Shown piece after piece: positions 42,126 to 50,749 of a DNA stretch of 64,000 bases (the first letter of the stretch is position 1; the number at the start of each line of letters is the position of its first letter). The notes under the pieces are model-generated. The model had not been told where the DNA came from. It worked only from the letters and a program-made list of their open reading frames with translations, and did no database searches. A program made the position numbers and the translations under genes. Source of the DNA: Paenibacillus macerans (lineage in GTDB: Bacteria; Bacillota; Bacilli; Paenibacillales; Paenibacillaceae); contig NZ_UGSI01000002.1 in assembly GCF_900454495.1 (NCBI RefSeq), forward strand, positions 1,461,001 through 1,525,000. Reading direction: 5' to 3'.

Positions 42126-42992
42126 ATGTATATCACATTAAAAGAAGCGACACGCAGAGCGGAAGCATTAAATTACACGGTTGGCGCATTTAACGCCCAT
42201 AATTTAGAGATGTTGCCCGATATGATCCGTGCGGCCAAAGAGCAAGGGGCCCCTATTATTATTCAAACCAGCATAGATACCGCGAAATATGTCGGTCATG
42301 AAAATTTCGTTGCCGTATGCAAGTCCATGGCCACAACAGAAATGGTGGATGTGGTGCTGCACTTGGACCACGCAAGAGATTTCAATGATATTAAAGAGGC
42401 CATTGACAAAGGGTATACATCGGTGATGTACGATGGTTCTCATTTGCCCTTTAAAGAGAATATTATGAAAACCAGGGCGGTAGTGGATTATGCGCACCGA
42501 TATGGTGTGTCGGTAGAGGGTGAATTAGGGACGATTGGCGGTACTGAAGAAGGAATCCATGTAGATGAAGATAAGCAGATTTATACGGATCCCAAAGATG
42601 CCGCAGAGTTTGTTAAAGCAACAGGGGTGGATGCCTTGGCCATTGCCATCGGTACTAATCACGGTCAATATAAATCCAAAACCGAAGTAAATATACCGCT
42701 GTTAAAAGAGATCCATGCGGCAGTCGATGTGCCTCTGGTTATTCATGGGGGTACGGGGGTTGACGAAAAGGATATTCACGAATTAATCGATAATGGAATC
42801 CGTAAATTTAATGTAGGTACCGAGTTGTTGGTAACATGGACGCAAACGGCAAAGGAAACTTTTAGAGACACGAAAGTCAATAAGTCATTGCGTCACAATA
42901 TTATCCCGTGCAATCAGGCGGTGAAAGAAATTGTAAAACATAAAATAGGTATCTTTATGAATAAAGAGGGTCATCTCAATACAATGAGGTGA
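42126..42992 (+). CDS. Class II ketose-bisphosphate aldolase
   Basis: This 288-residue zinc aldolase splits a ketose 1,6-bisphosphate into glycerone phosphate and an aldehyde product. The family signatures are VVLHLDHARD (zinc and catalytic region, near residue 80), YDGSHLPFKEN (near 105), EGELGTIGGTEEG (near 132), NHGQYK (near 178), IHGGTG (near 206) and NVGTE (near 230). GGGGAGGAAAACG leads to ATG 42126. Its specificity among fructose-, tagatose- or another bisphosphate cannot be told from sequence alone. It lies between the PTS and a P-loop kinase. Confidence 0.93.
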   Translation: MYITLKEATRRAEALNYTVGAFNAHNLEMLPDMIRAAKEQGAPIIIQTSIDTAKYVGHENFVAVCKSMATTEMVDVVLHLDHARDFNDIKEAIDKGYTSVMYDGSHLPFKENIMKTRAVVDYAHRYGVSVEGELGTIGGTEEGIHVDEDKQIYTDPKDAAEFVKATGVDALAIAIGTNHGQYKSKTEVNIPLLKEIHAAVDVPLVIHGGTGVDEKDIHELIDNGIRKFNVGTELLVTWTQTAKETFRDTKVNKSLRHNIIPCNQAVKEIVKHKIGIFMNKEGHLNTMR

Positions 42993-42997
42993 TCGGT

Positions 42998-43621
42998 ATG
43001 GATAGGGTTCTGATCTTATTGGCGGGACTGCCGGGAACGGGAAAAACCTATCTCAGCCATATCTTGCAAAATTTCTTTGGTTCATTTTATCTGCTTTCCC
43101 AGGATGGTCTGAAGGAATATTACTCCGATTTGCTTGGCTTTCATAATTTAGAAGAAAAGCGGGAAGTAGAACGGACAGCCTGGGCAAACTACTATGAAAT
43201 CATGGAACAGCAAATGCAAGCAGGAAGCAATATCATCTCTGATTATCCTTTTAGCCGGAAGCAGAAACCCCATATTCAGAAATTGGCGGAAGGATACGGT
43301 TACAGGGTGCTGACCATTCGATTGACTGCCGATCTGGATGTTTTGTATGAACGCCAAAAAAAGCGGGACTTGGACCCGGCCAGGCATTTAAGCCATATTG
43401 TAACTTCATACAAAAAGGGGCAGCATCTGGCCGATAGAAGCAAAGCGGATCATTTACTGACTTATGAAGAATTTATAAAAAGATGTACGACAAGAGGATA
43501 TGACACGTTTGAACTGGGGAAGTTATATGAAGTAGACGTAACGGATTATACGAAAGTGAATTATTCGAAGTTGCTGGAAGATATAAAACGGTGGGAAGAG
43601 TCCGAGAGAAGCTTTAATTAA
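42998..43621 (+). CDS. P-loop kinase of the PTS/aldolase operon
   Basis: This 207-residue protein has a Walker A motif LAGLPGTGKTYLSH at residues about 8-21 and a lid-like region (ERQKKRDLDPARH) that fits small-molecule kinases of the AAA_33/gluconokinase-like P-loop class. GAGGTGAT lies 4 nt before ATG 42998, which overlaps no gene but starts 5 bp after the aldolase stop; GTG 42989 is a second choice. In this operon it may phosphorylate the PTS product to a bisphosphate for the aldolase. That role is inference; the substrate is unknown. Confidence 0.72.
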   Translation: MDRVLILLAGLPGTGKTYLSHILQNFFGSFYLLSQDGLKEYYSDLLGFHNLEEKREVERTAWANYYEIMEQQMQAGSNIISDYPFSRKQKPHIQKLAEGYGYRVLTIRLTADLDVLYERQKKRDLDPARHLSHIVTSYKKGQHLADRSKADHLLTYEEFIKRCTTRGYDTFELGKLYEVDVTDYTKVNYSKLLEDIKRWEESERSFN

Positions 43622-43649
43622 GGCACGTACAAAGGTACGTGTCCTTTTT
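43622..43649 (+). terminator. Terminator of the PTS operon
   Basis: GGCACGTAC (43622-43630) pairs with GTACGTGTC (43635-43643) across AAAG, followed by CTTTTTG. Confidence 0.85.
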
Positions 43650-43898
43650 GTAATTGGCTGGCTGGTTGGCGAAAAAAGCCCGCTGCTTTTTATCGCAACG
43701 AGCTAACAGCGGAATCATGATTTTGAGACGTTTGATAGATTGGAAAACGATTGAGAAATATTTTTGTGTCGCAAAATCTCAATTTTGAACTTATTGTTCG
43801 AGATTCTACTTAATACGTTTATACGAAAATTCACAAAGAAATAAAGTATAGGAACTATGATATACTTTCATTAAAAGCTCATGAAATGAGGTGTTTTT

Positions 43899-44144
43899 AT
43901 GAATTGGGCGACAGTTAGAAACAAGTTTCCGGACCAGTGGGTTTTATTGGAAGCCATAGAAGTTCATTCGACCGATGGAAAAAGAATTGTTGATCGTGTA
44001 TCGGTAATTAATACCTATGATGAAGGTAAAAAGGCCTTACAAGAATATAAATTAATCCATAAGAAAGAGCCAAATCGAGAACTTTATGTGGCACATACAA
44101 GTAAGACAAAGAAGAATATTCAATCAACACACGACCCGACCTAA
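43899..44144 (+). CDS. Small hypothetical protein
   Basis: This 81-residue protein is soluble and mixed alpha/beta. The body NWATVRNKFPDQWVLLEAIEVHS, the mid segment RVSVINTYDEGKKALQEYK and the end RELYVAHTSK recall a small family found in Bacillales genomes beside aspartyl-protease-like genes, from memory only. The C-terminus (NIQSTHDPT) runs directly into a hairpin and looks truncated. GAGGTG is 5 nt before ATG 43899. No partner gene is present here. Confidence 0.55.
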   Translation: MNWATVRNKFPDQWVLLEAIEVHSTDGKRIVDRVSVINTYDEGKKALQEYKLIHKKEPNRELYVAHTSKTKKNIQSTHDPT

Positions 44145-44170
44145 GATTAGCACTGTCTAAGGCCGGGTCG
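44132..44170. repeat. Hairpin related to the one at 63521-63558
   Basis: CGACCCGACCTAAG (44132-44145) pairs with CTAAGGCCGGGTCG (44157-44170) apart from A-C and A-A mismatches. The same layout, with the mismatches at the same positions, occurs at 63521-63558. It lacks a T-run and lies at the 3' end of the preceding small gene. Confidence 0.6.
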
Positions 44171-44239
44171 CGTCGTAGACGCGGGAACTTTATGTTGAAA
44201 TTCGTGCAAATAATGAGTGCCGGATTTAAGGAGTGAAAA

Positions 44240-44404
44240 ATGAAAAAAATAATCTTTTTATTATCGGCAATCTTTATTATTTCTAATGTCGCTTGGGGTT
44301 TTATGTATTTTAAGAGAATTGATGCACCGTCAAATATTAGTGTTCAAGTGTACGATCTTCGTGGTACAGGGAATTGTGGGACATTACCGATTACAAAATC
44401 ATAG
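44240..44404 (+). CDS. Small exported or membrane-anchored peptide, function unknown
   Basis: A 54-residue frame starts at ATG 44240 with AAGGAG about 7 nt upstream. Residues 1-22 (KKIIFLLSAIFIISNVAWGF) form a signal-anchor type hydrophobic segment with two N-terminal lysines. The remaining 30 residues are polar and include one cysteine. It could be the 5' fragment of a longer secreted protein cut short by mutation. I do not recognise it. Confidence 0.4.
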   Translation: MKKIIFLLSAIFIISNVAWGFMYFKRIDAPSNISVQVYDLRGTGNCGTLPITKS

Positions 44405-44464
44405 TCTCGCCCAATAAAGTTTTGCGAGGACATGGAAAATTAGCCTACAAAGGTGATCCAAAGA

Positions 44465-44653
44465 ATGTTGAAGTGTATTGTTGACGCATTGTATAGAAAT
44501 AAAGGTTCGGCCGAATCAAAAGTTCTTTTGAAGTCATTGGAGATGGGGATCCACAGTATTCAAAACACATATGGCAAGAAGTACATAACGATTGAAGAAG
44601 TAAGGGAGGAAGAAGGCAGACAAGGCATGTTGAGCAGGCTTTTTGGCAGATGA
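44465..44653 (+). CDS. Small hypothetical protein
   Basis: A 62-residue soluble frame starts at ATG 44465 with AAGGTGAT 8 nt upstream. Its sequence (KVLLKSLEMGIHSIQNTYGKK..EEVREEEGRQGM) is helical and charged, without a motif I know. It may be intact or the remnant of a larger gene in this debris-rich region. Confidence 0.35.
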   Translation: MLKCIVDALYRNKGSAESKVLLKSLEMGIHSIQNTYGKKYITIEEVREEEGRQGMLSRLFGR

Positions 44654-44763
44654 TTTTTTAGCTGATGATTGACTGAATTCGATAATGAGTGGCGGAAGGA
44701 GCCAGTAAGTTAACTGTCAGAATAGAATGTAAACAATACTGATAAAACTTAGGAGCAATATAA

Positions 44764-45280
44764 ATGACTATGGATTTATCCACTCTCGAAAAGAGGTTAA
44801 TAGAAATCATCAAATTATCTCCGATTTTAGTCGAGGTATTTGAACTGAATCATAAATTAAATTTAAGGGAGTATTACATAGGTGCCGGCTGTATTGCACA
44901 GACAGTATGGAACTATTTGATAGGGAACCCTTTAGAATATGCGATTAAAGATATTGATATTGTATATTTCGATATTGACCTAACCTATCAAAAAGAAGAT
45001 GGAGTCATAAAATTAGGTCAAGAAAGATAAATTTGGAATTGACCTTAAACCGTATTTAACATTAGAGGACGCTATTGATTCATGGCCAACAACCAGCACT
45101 TCTATAGGAGTTAGACTTGATGAGAATGCAGGTTGGAAAGTTTATTCACCTTACGGTCTTGAGGATCTTTTTCAATTAAAAGTAAGAGCTAATAAAAAAC
45201 TAATTACACAGTATATTTATAAAAACAAATGTGATAAATGGAAAAGAAAATGGCCTGAATTAAAAGTTATACCTTGGTAG
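44764..45280 (+). pseudogene. Broken nucleotidyltransferase-family (DUF925-like) gene
   Basis: The first frame (44764-45030) encodes the N-terminal part, with YYIGAGCIAQTVWNYL and a DIDIVYFDIDLTYQKEDGV segment typical of this nucleotidyltransferase-like family. A different frame then continues to the TAG at 45278-45280 with FGIDLKPYLTLEDAIDSWPT, TSIGVRL, YSPYGLEDLF and KWKRKWPELKVIPW, the family's C-terminal half. The middle part, about 30 residues in intact relatives, is missing, and the join is out of frame. So it has a deletion and frameshift and is probably inactive. The recognition rests on memory of the family. Confidence 0.65.
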
Positions 45281-45513
45281 ATACTCAACGATTAGGCAGA
45301 TTCTATAGCGAAAAGAGGCGTTTAGGTGTGCTGGGGAACAATGTCAGGGAAATTAAGGCAACTGATTATCATGATATTTATTTGCTTAATCAAGATTTTA
45401 ATCCGAATTTGCACCTATTTTCCGAAGAGAAAGTAAAAAAGAAGATTCAAATCATTATAGAGAATACTTTTACAAAGGATCAAAAAAATTTCATAAAAAA
45501 GTTTGCTGACTAA
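45281..45513 (+). pseudogene. Possible gene fragment
   Basis: An open frame continues to 45513 with no ribosome site and no obvious start; a GTG lies near 45329. Its C-terminal end (KKKIQIIIENTFTKDQKNFIKKF) is charged and helical. It is not recognisable and may be the 3' remnant of another lost gene. Confidence 0.25.
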
Positions 45514-45578
45514 AACCTAATCAAGCAATGCAAAACCAAAAAAATCTAAAACAATCTAAAACAATGGAGCGGATCGAT

Positions 45579-45917
45579 ATGGCTGGATTTGATGCTTTTA
45601 CAAAGAAGAGGCTGGAAAAAATTCTCGATCGATATATTGAGGAAAAAATCCCCCAACACCTCAAGGGTGAATTTAAGATCATTTATAAATTTAGAGGGAA
45701 CACGGTTACTCTTTCACAAGATAGACCCTCGTTTAGGCCCGGACAACGCATTGAATTACCGATTGCTCAATTTAGATATGAAGAAAACAAGTGGAAGATC
45801 TATTGGAAGGACAGTAAAGATAAGTGGCATTTCGTGGAAGATATAAAACCGATTGAAGACTTTGAAAAGCAATTAAAAATGCTTGATAGAAACGAATATG
45901 GATATTTTTGGATGTGA
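45579..45917 (+). CDS. DUF3024-like hypothetical protein
   Basis: This protein of 112 residues resembles the DUF3024 family, recognised by GNTVTLSQDRPSFRPG, PIAQFRYEENKWKIYWKD and WHFVEDIKPIEDFEKQLKMLDRNEYGYFW in order. The function of that family is not known. GGAGCGG lies about 7 nt before ATG 45579; ATG 45564 is an alternative. It stands alone in the AT-rich accessory block. Confidence 0.68.
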   Translation: MAGFDAFTKKRLEKILDRYIEEKIPQHLKGEFKIIYKFRGNTVTLSQDRPSFRPGQRIELPIAQFRYEENKWKIYWKDSKDKWHFVEDIKPIEDFEKQLKMLDRNEYGYFWM

Positions 45918-46546
45918 CTACAACTGTGTCCGAAACTTTATTTTGGTTATTTATTGTTGCCATCATTGTTTTTGGTGCTAGGTTTTCAAGCAATAAGCCA
46001 AACACACGTTCTCTAATCAAGCTAAAAATCACACCCGAACCGCCTTATTTTTTCCTCATCTTTTTTGTTTTTTTCTTCCCTCTTTTTTTGAATCCTTGCT
46101 CTAGCCCCCACCCCTGCTCTCTGCTCCTTAACGAAGGGGATAATCGTGCAAAGGCAGGCAGCAGGCAGGGACACCACGACACAACCTCTTTAGACAACTC
46201 CCTCACCTGGCGTCGATTTGGGACACGGATCGAAACGGCTACGGTGCAAAAGGTAGATACGCTGACCCCGCCGGATCGTGGCGCCTCTACATCGTTGACG
46301 CTTCCTTAACGAAGCAGCCCAAAAAAGCCGGGAAGACACTGTCCGCCTTTGATTCAGCGTCAACTCCGGCAATGGATTGCTGCTTTCCCCAGCTACATCA
46401 AGGCTTGTCTGCCGATTTTTTGCTGCGAAAGTTGAGTTATAAGTGCGAAGAAAAATATTCTTTAGTAATTAAGGAAGATGCCGTTGTTTAGGAATGCACA
46501 ACATGCGTGAACTGAGCTCCCGCTCTTTTTTTCAGGGCAAGTTTTT
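45918..46546. other. Intergenic region with possible gene debris
   Basis: No intact gene is supported. A stop-free plus-strand frame without a start runs to TAG 46489-46491 and contains IWDTDRNGYGAKGRYADPAG and SWRLYIVDAS, which looks protein-like and may be the end of a lost gene. Base composition changes near 46130, so the DNA may be a junction between an acquired block and the backbone. Confidence 0.3.
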
Positions 46547-47812
46547 TCATATATCAGCGCTGCTAGCAACCGGCGAGCGATGCGGTCTCTCGGATTCAGG
46601 AAGCATTAAGGTGAAGACGGCCGCTCCGGCCAAAAGAACGAGCGAAAGATAGAACGACGGACTGTAATTTCCCGTTTCGCTATAAAACAATCCGGGCAAA
46701 TAAGCTCCCAGGGCAGAGCCGATTTGGTGGCTCAGGAATAACCAGCCAAGAATAAGGCCGACGGAATAATTTTTAAAATACTTCGTGGCCAAGAGTTGCG
46801 TCGGTGCGACGGTCGCAAAATCGACCAATCCGAACAAGACGGCAAAGATGAGCAGCAGCACCGTGTTATGGCTAAACAAGAGTATACCAATCGATATTGC
46901 CCGCACGGCATATAAGATGAACAGCATTTTGCGGCTGCTCCAGTGATCGGCGACTACGCCGGATATCAAAATACCGATGATGTTAAAGCCTGCAAGTATA
47001 CTGACGGCAGCGCTTGTAACGGTCGTTGAAAATCCGTGATCATGAGCGATCGGAATCAGATGGGTGTCCATCAAGCCTGTTGTAGTAAAACCGCAGATAG
47101 CAAACGGCAAAATCAGCAGCCAAAACTTCCTCATCCGGAAAGCCGTCCATATAGAAAACGTGGCGGAAGGCTTGTTTTCATCGGCTGCGCCTTCTTCTTT
47201 CCCCGATCTGCCAAGCGGGGTCATCCCTTTCTCTTGGGGACGGTTCCGCAAGAACAAACCTACGGTAGGGAAGACAACAACGACTAAGAAAGCCCCCAGA
47301 ATAATGACGGCCGACTTCCAATCCAACCAATGAATCAGCATCAGCGAACCAGGGACAAGCAGCATCTGACCGGCCCCGAAGCCTGCTTCCATCAACCCGA
47401 AAGCAAATCCCCGTTTTTCATTGAACCAATTCGTCACGACAACCGTTGCCGCCACATTGGACGCTCCCCCTACACCAACGGAGATCAAGCCGTACAGAAT
47501 AAACAGCTGCCATGAATATTGGATAAAAGCGGTGAGGAAGATGCAGATTCCAACAAGGAAAGTGCTGACGGACAAAATCATCCGGGCGCCCCAGCGATCG
47601 ATCAGCTTCCCCGCGATGGGTTGGGATACTCCATAAATAATAAAGCTTAGAGTAGATATAAGCGAAACGGTTCCCCGATCCATTGCAAAATCTTGTTCCC
47701 AAGGTTCAATAAAAGCGCCAAAGGACAGGCGGACCCCCTGTACGGCCAATAATGTTAAAAATGTGATCGAGACGATGACCCACGCATAGTGGATTTGTAG
47801 TTTCGGCTTCAT
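46547..47812 (-). CDS. MFS transporter (OFA-like)
   Basis: This 421-residue protein has twelve hydrophobic segments in two halves, with a charged central loop (about 195-225), and belongs to the major facilitator superfamily. The first-half loop signature DRWGARMIL follows IAGKLI near residue 62. Overall it resembles the oxalate/formate antiporter (OFA) group, but the substrate is not predictable. GAAGGAG lies 6-7 nt before ATG 47812; an upstream in-frame start is less supported. A palindromic operator overlaps its predicted promoter. Confidence 0.88.
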   Translation of the reverse strand: MKPKLQIHYAWVIVSITFLTLLAVQGVRLSFGAFIEPWEQDFAMDRGTVSLISTLSFIIYGVSQPIAGKLIDRWGARMILSVSTFLVGICIFLTAFIQYSWQLFILYGLISVGVGGASNVAATVVVTNWFNEKRGFAFGLMEAGFGAGQMLLVPGSLMLIHWLDWKSAVIILGAFLVVVVFPTVGLFLRNRPQEKGMTPLGRSGKEEGAADENKPSATFSIWTAFRMRKFWLLILPFAICGFTTTGLMDTHLIPIAHDHGFSTTVTSAAVSILAGFNIIGILISGVVADHWSSRKMLFILYAVRAISIGILLFSHNTVLLLIFAVLFGLVDFATVAPTQLLATKYFKNYSVGLILGWLFLSHQIGSALGAYLPGLFYSETGNYSPSFYLSLVLLAGAAVFTLMLPESERPHRSPVASSADI

Positions 47813-47938
47813 AGCAAACTCCTTCACGGCAGCGTTTTTATACAAAGTCGGTTCCTGCGCTTTTCGAACTTTTCATGAACTTCCATATGAAGTACCAATC
47901 TTTCCACAAATCGCCGACCTATCCATAATATAAAATAT

Positions 47939-47959
47939 ATAGTTGACTTGGTCAACTAT
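47939..47959 (-). promoter_or_regulatory. Palindromic operator over the MFS promoter
   Basis: ATAGTTGAC (47939-47947) and GTCAACTAT (47951-47959) form a perfect 9-bp inverted repeat around TTG. On the minus strand the right arm supplies TTGACC, with TATATT 17 bp downstream, so a bound repressor would cover the -35. MarR/TetR-type control is inference; no regulator gene is adjacent. The rest of 47813-48132 holds nothing else recognisable. Confidence 0.6.
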
Positions 47960-48132
47960 TATTTCGAAAGTTGAACTTAGAAACTTGATAAAGACTCATT
48001 TAACGTCCGTTTCACCGTAATAAGCGCCCCGAAGACGCTTGTTACTTATCGATATGTAATTCGGAGAAAATAACATAGTCGGTTTGAAGAAAGGCTTGGG
48101 GCGTAGAAAAAGCAACCCAGGTCCTTTGTTGC

Positions 48133-48181
48133 ATTAAATAAATCCGGCAGCCTTGGACGATAAATAAGTCCTAGGCTGCCG
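48133..48181 (-). terminator. Terminator of the beta/gamma-crystallin gene
   Basis: CGGCAGCCTTGGA (48145-48157) pairs with TCCTAGGCTGCCG (48169-48181) with one mismatch. On the minus strand it is followed by GGATTTATTT. Confidence 0.65.
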
Positions 48182-48233
48182 CTGGTTTAGCAGACTATCG
48201 TTTCCTTATTTACAAAAGACCATTTTATTTAGC

Positions 48234-48608
48234 CTATTGTCTAATAATAAGAATGTCGCGAGGCGGTCTTCCAGTTCTTTGAATTTGCGATATTTCGGTG
48301 TTAGTAAGATTGCGGCCTACCAAAATTAGAGAAGATGTGACGTTGTTGAAATTGAAATTACCCAAGTTAGCCACATTTTGACTGCCACGGAACACTCGGA
48401 ATGACCCCTGAAAGTTAATTCCCGAAAACAGTACAAGTGTTACTTGGGTGCTTTGCACAACATTTCTGAGCCGGAAGCTTGAAAGCGCATTGTCAAACCG
48501 AAACGCTCCAAGATCACGAACCGCAACCCCTCCACGTCTGAAAAGGATCCGGCGGCCAGAAAAATTGGTACCTGACCAAAGTGCAAGGCGTACATCACTG
48601 TTTGCCAA
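48234..48608 (-). CDS. Beta/gamma-crystallin fold protein, probably calcium-binding
   Basis: This 124-residue protein has two Greek-key motifs in tandem: LWSGTNFSGRRILFRRGG..FRFDNALSSFRL and LFSGINFQGSFRVFRGS..FNFNNVTSSLIL. Each ends in the (N/D)(N/D)xx(S/T)S calcium clamp (DNALSS, NNVTSS). It has no signal peptide, so it is probably cytosolic or spore-associated. The start is the TTG at 48608, 9 nt after AAGGAG; no ATG is closer. It is monocistronic. Related proteins bind Ca2+ or stabilise structure; a physiological role is not known here. Confidence 0.75.
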   Translation of the reverse strand: MANSDVRLALWSGTNFSGRRILFRRGGVAVRDLGAFRFDNALSSFRLRNVVQSTQVTLVLFSGINFQGSFRVFRGSQNVANLGNFNFNNVTSSLILVGRNLTNTEISQIQRTGRPPRDILIIRQ

Positions 48609-48856
48609 CTATATCACTCCTTTTTTAAGGTTGATATAGTGTATTGCAGTTTTTAAGAATGGTATAGACAAATAGAGCAGGGGAGTAGTTTGAATTTTAC
48701 CAACTCAACGTGAATCTAAATCTAGCCTTTCGTTAATTGCCGCGTGGTAGATGCGTATCGCAGGGGGAGGGAACCTCCCCTTAAAAATGAGGAGTCAAAC
48801 ATTATAAATCATAAGTATCGAATTCGAGAGGGCGCTCCTATAATTAAATTAAGCTT

Positions 48857-48906
48857 TTGAAAGCGAATACAAAATGCCGATGGCTTCCAAAACAACGTGC
48901 TATAAT
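48857..48906 (+). promoter_or_regulatory. cre site and extended -10 promoter of the xylan-utilisation cluster
   Basis: TTGAAAGCGAATACA (48857-48871) matches the CcpA consensus WTGNAANCGNWNNCW at every defined position. TGCTATAAT ends at 48906, giving an extended -10 just upstream of the histidine kinase gene at 48947. A cre immediately upstream of the -10 would allow repression by preferred sugars. The remainder of 48609-48856 has a short GGGAGGGAACCTCCC hairpin near 48760 and no gene. Confidence 0.65.
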
Positions 48907-48946
48907 AAATAGCCGAATCCCATTTTGAAGCCTGAAGGTGTGAGCT

Positions 48947-50749
48947 ATGAATTCTATTTTGCGAGCGATTGCAACGCGTCTTCGAAGTCTGCGTCTTGTT
49001 CACAAACTGTTTATCGGATATATCCTGCTCATTTGTATTCCTTTTGCCGTGTTTGGGTTCGTCTTCTACAGACAAATGTACATGAACCAGTTGGATCACT
49101 TTAAAAGCGGCAAAACGCAAATGATGGAGCAGGCCTACCGGAATCTGGAGGTGGATCTTACCAAAATTGAGGCGATGTACCCGCTGTTTCAAAACAACAC
49201 CAGTCTCATTGACTATTTGGGAGGCTTCAGCGCCGGGGATTGGGACCAGGCGTACATTTATAAAAAAGAAATCGGCCCTACTTTTTCATTTGCTTATATA
49301 TCCAATCAGCTAGTCGATAAGATAACGATGTATAAAGCCGATCCCAAAGTGCCTATCCTTGCTCCCGAAGTGGAGGATATCGCCAGATTTTCGGATCAGC
49401 AGCACGCGGAAGCGGAGGCCGTGGATGGGCTGCCTCCGAACAAGGGGCTGTGGGTGTACGGAGCGTCCGGCGACCGCGATCTTTTGCCGTCCATTCGCTA
49501 CTTGCACAAAATGTATAACACCAGCTACACGCGCACCGTCGGCTTGCTGCAATTGACCTTGAACGACGGGCTGATCAAGCAGTTTTTTAATACACAGCAA
49601 AGCAAGGATGAGGTATGGCGGATGGTTGCGGACGCCAGCGGCCGTGTACTGTACGAGGACCCGGCTGTGGAGCTTGATGAACAAGCCAAAAGCGAACTTC
49701 TGTCCCGGGTTCCCCAGGCCGGCATGGCCAGCTTTTACACCAAGGACCGTCGTTATCTGATCGGCGCGGCGCGAATCGAACGCTTTAACCTTACGCTGGT
49801 GGAGGTTTACAAAACGCGGGATGCGCTGAATATCGGAAAAGAAGCCGGGTTAGCCGTCGGTATTGGCCTGCTGCTGCTGACGCTGTTGTCCGTCCTCTAT
49901 TTTACGATCGCTTCGTCGATCACATTGCGGATTGTGCGTTTTTCGCGCCATATGAGAAGGGTCGATGATCCGAAAAACGCGATTTACCCGGTCGACGAAG
50001 GCGGCGCCGATGAAATTGGCTATCTGATTTCGGCATACAACTCAATGATCCGCCGGGTTGACGAATTGAAGCAGGTGGTTACGCAAACGGAGCTGCTTAA
50101 GAAAGAAGCCGAGATCAAAATGCTGCAAGCGCAAATCAACCCGCATTTCTTGTACAACACGCTGGAAACGATGTGCATGCTGGCGGCCATGAACGACGAC
50201 AACGAAGTCGCCGACATCGGCTGGAAGCTGGGGAAGCTGCTCAGGTACAGCTTGTCCAAAACCAAAGATGAAAGCACGCTGGGCGCAGAGCTCGAAAACG
50301 TCAGGCATTACCTCGATATCCACCGGGTCCGGATGGGCGATAAGCTGATCGCCGATTTTATGATCCATGAGGAAACGCTGCTGCTTCCTTGCCCGAGGTT
50401 TATCCTTCAACCGCTTGTGGAGAACAGCATTCTTCACGGATTCAAGAACGTTCGCGGACCGGCGGAGTTGCGGCTGGAGCTGCTGGCCGAGGAGTCGGGG
50501 GTTCTGCTGAGGGTATCCGACAGCGGGTCCGGCATTCCGGCTGAGCGGCTGACCATGATCCGCGAGGTGCTCGAAGGGCGGCTGCCCTTGGCGGAAATCT
50601 CAGCCTCCGGGGGGATTGGGTTGCACAATGTGAATGAACGGCTTAAGGCTTTTTTTGGCAGCGAGGCAAAATTGAATGTCCAAAGCATCGAAGGACAGGG
50701 AACCGTGATAACGTCTTATCTGGCCAAAGGAGGGCGCCGCCATGCTTAA
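48947..50749 (+). CDS. YesM-type sensor histidine kinase
   Basis: This 600-residue kinase has an N-terminal transmembrane helix (about 20-40), a large extracellular sensing region to about 295, a second helix (about 300-325), then HAMP and the His_kinase domain with MLQAQINPHFLYNTLETMCML (His near residue 397) and a HATPase domain with N-box LQPLVENSILHGF and GGIGLHNVNERL. This is the Bacillus YesM/LytS-like class found beside carbohydrate ABC transporters. GAAGGTG lies 5 nt before ATG 48947. It overlaps the next gene by 8 bp. Confidence 0.92.
   Translation: MNSILRAIATRLRSLRLVHKLFIGYILLICIPFAVFGFVFYRQMYMNQLDHFKSGKTQMMEQAYRNLEVDLTKIEAMYPLFQNNTSLIDYLGGFSAGDWDQAYIYKKEIGPTFSFAYISNQLVDKITMYKADPKVPILAPEVEDIARFSDQQHAEAEAVDGLPPNKGLWVYGASGDRDLLPSIRYLHKMYNTSYTRTVGLLQLTLNDGLIKQFFNTQQSKDEVWRMVADASGRVLYEDPAVELDEQAKSELLSRVPQAGMASFYTKDRRYLIGAARIERFNLTLVEVYKTRDALNIGKEAGLAVGIGLLLLTLLSVLYFTIASSITLRIVRFSRHMRRVDDPKNAIYPVDEGGADEIGYLISAYNSMIRRVDELKQVVTQTELLKKEAEIKMLQAQINPHFLYNTLETMCMLAAMNDDNEVADIGWKLGKLLRYSLSKTKDESTLGAELENVRHYLDIHRVRMGDKLIADFMIHEETLLLPCPRFILQPLVENSILHGFKNVRGPAELRLELLAEESGVLLRVSDSGSGIPAERLTMIREVLEGRLPLAEISASGGIGLHNVNERLKAFFGSEAKLNVQSIEGQGTVITSYLAKGGRRHA

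Noticed and set aside
45908..46309. Frame of 133 codons overlapping the end of the DUF3024-like gene
   Set aside because: It starts at a TTG without a ribosome site and runs across a composition break; its single hydrophobic segment alone is not enough.
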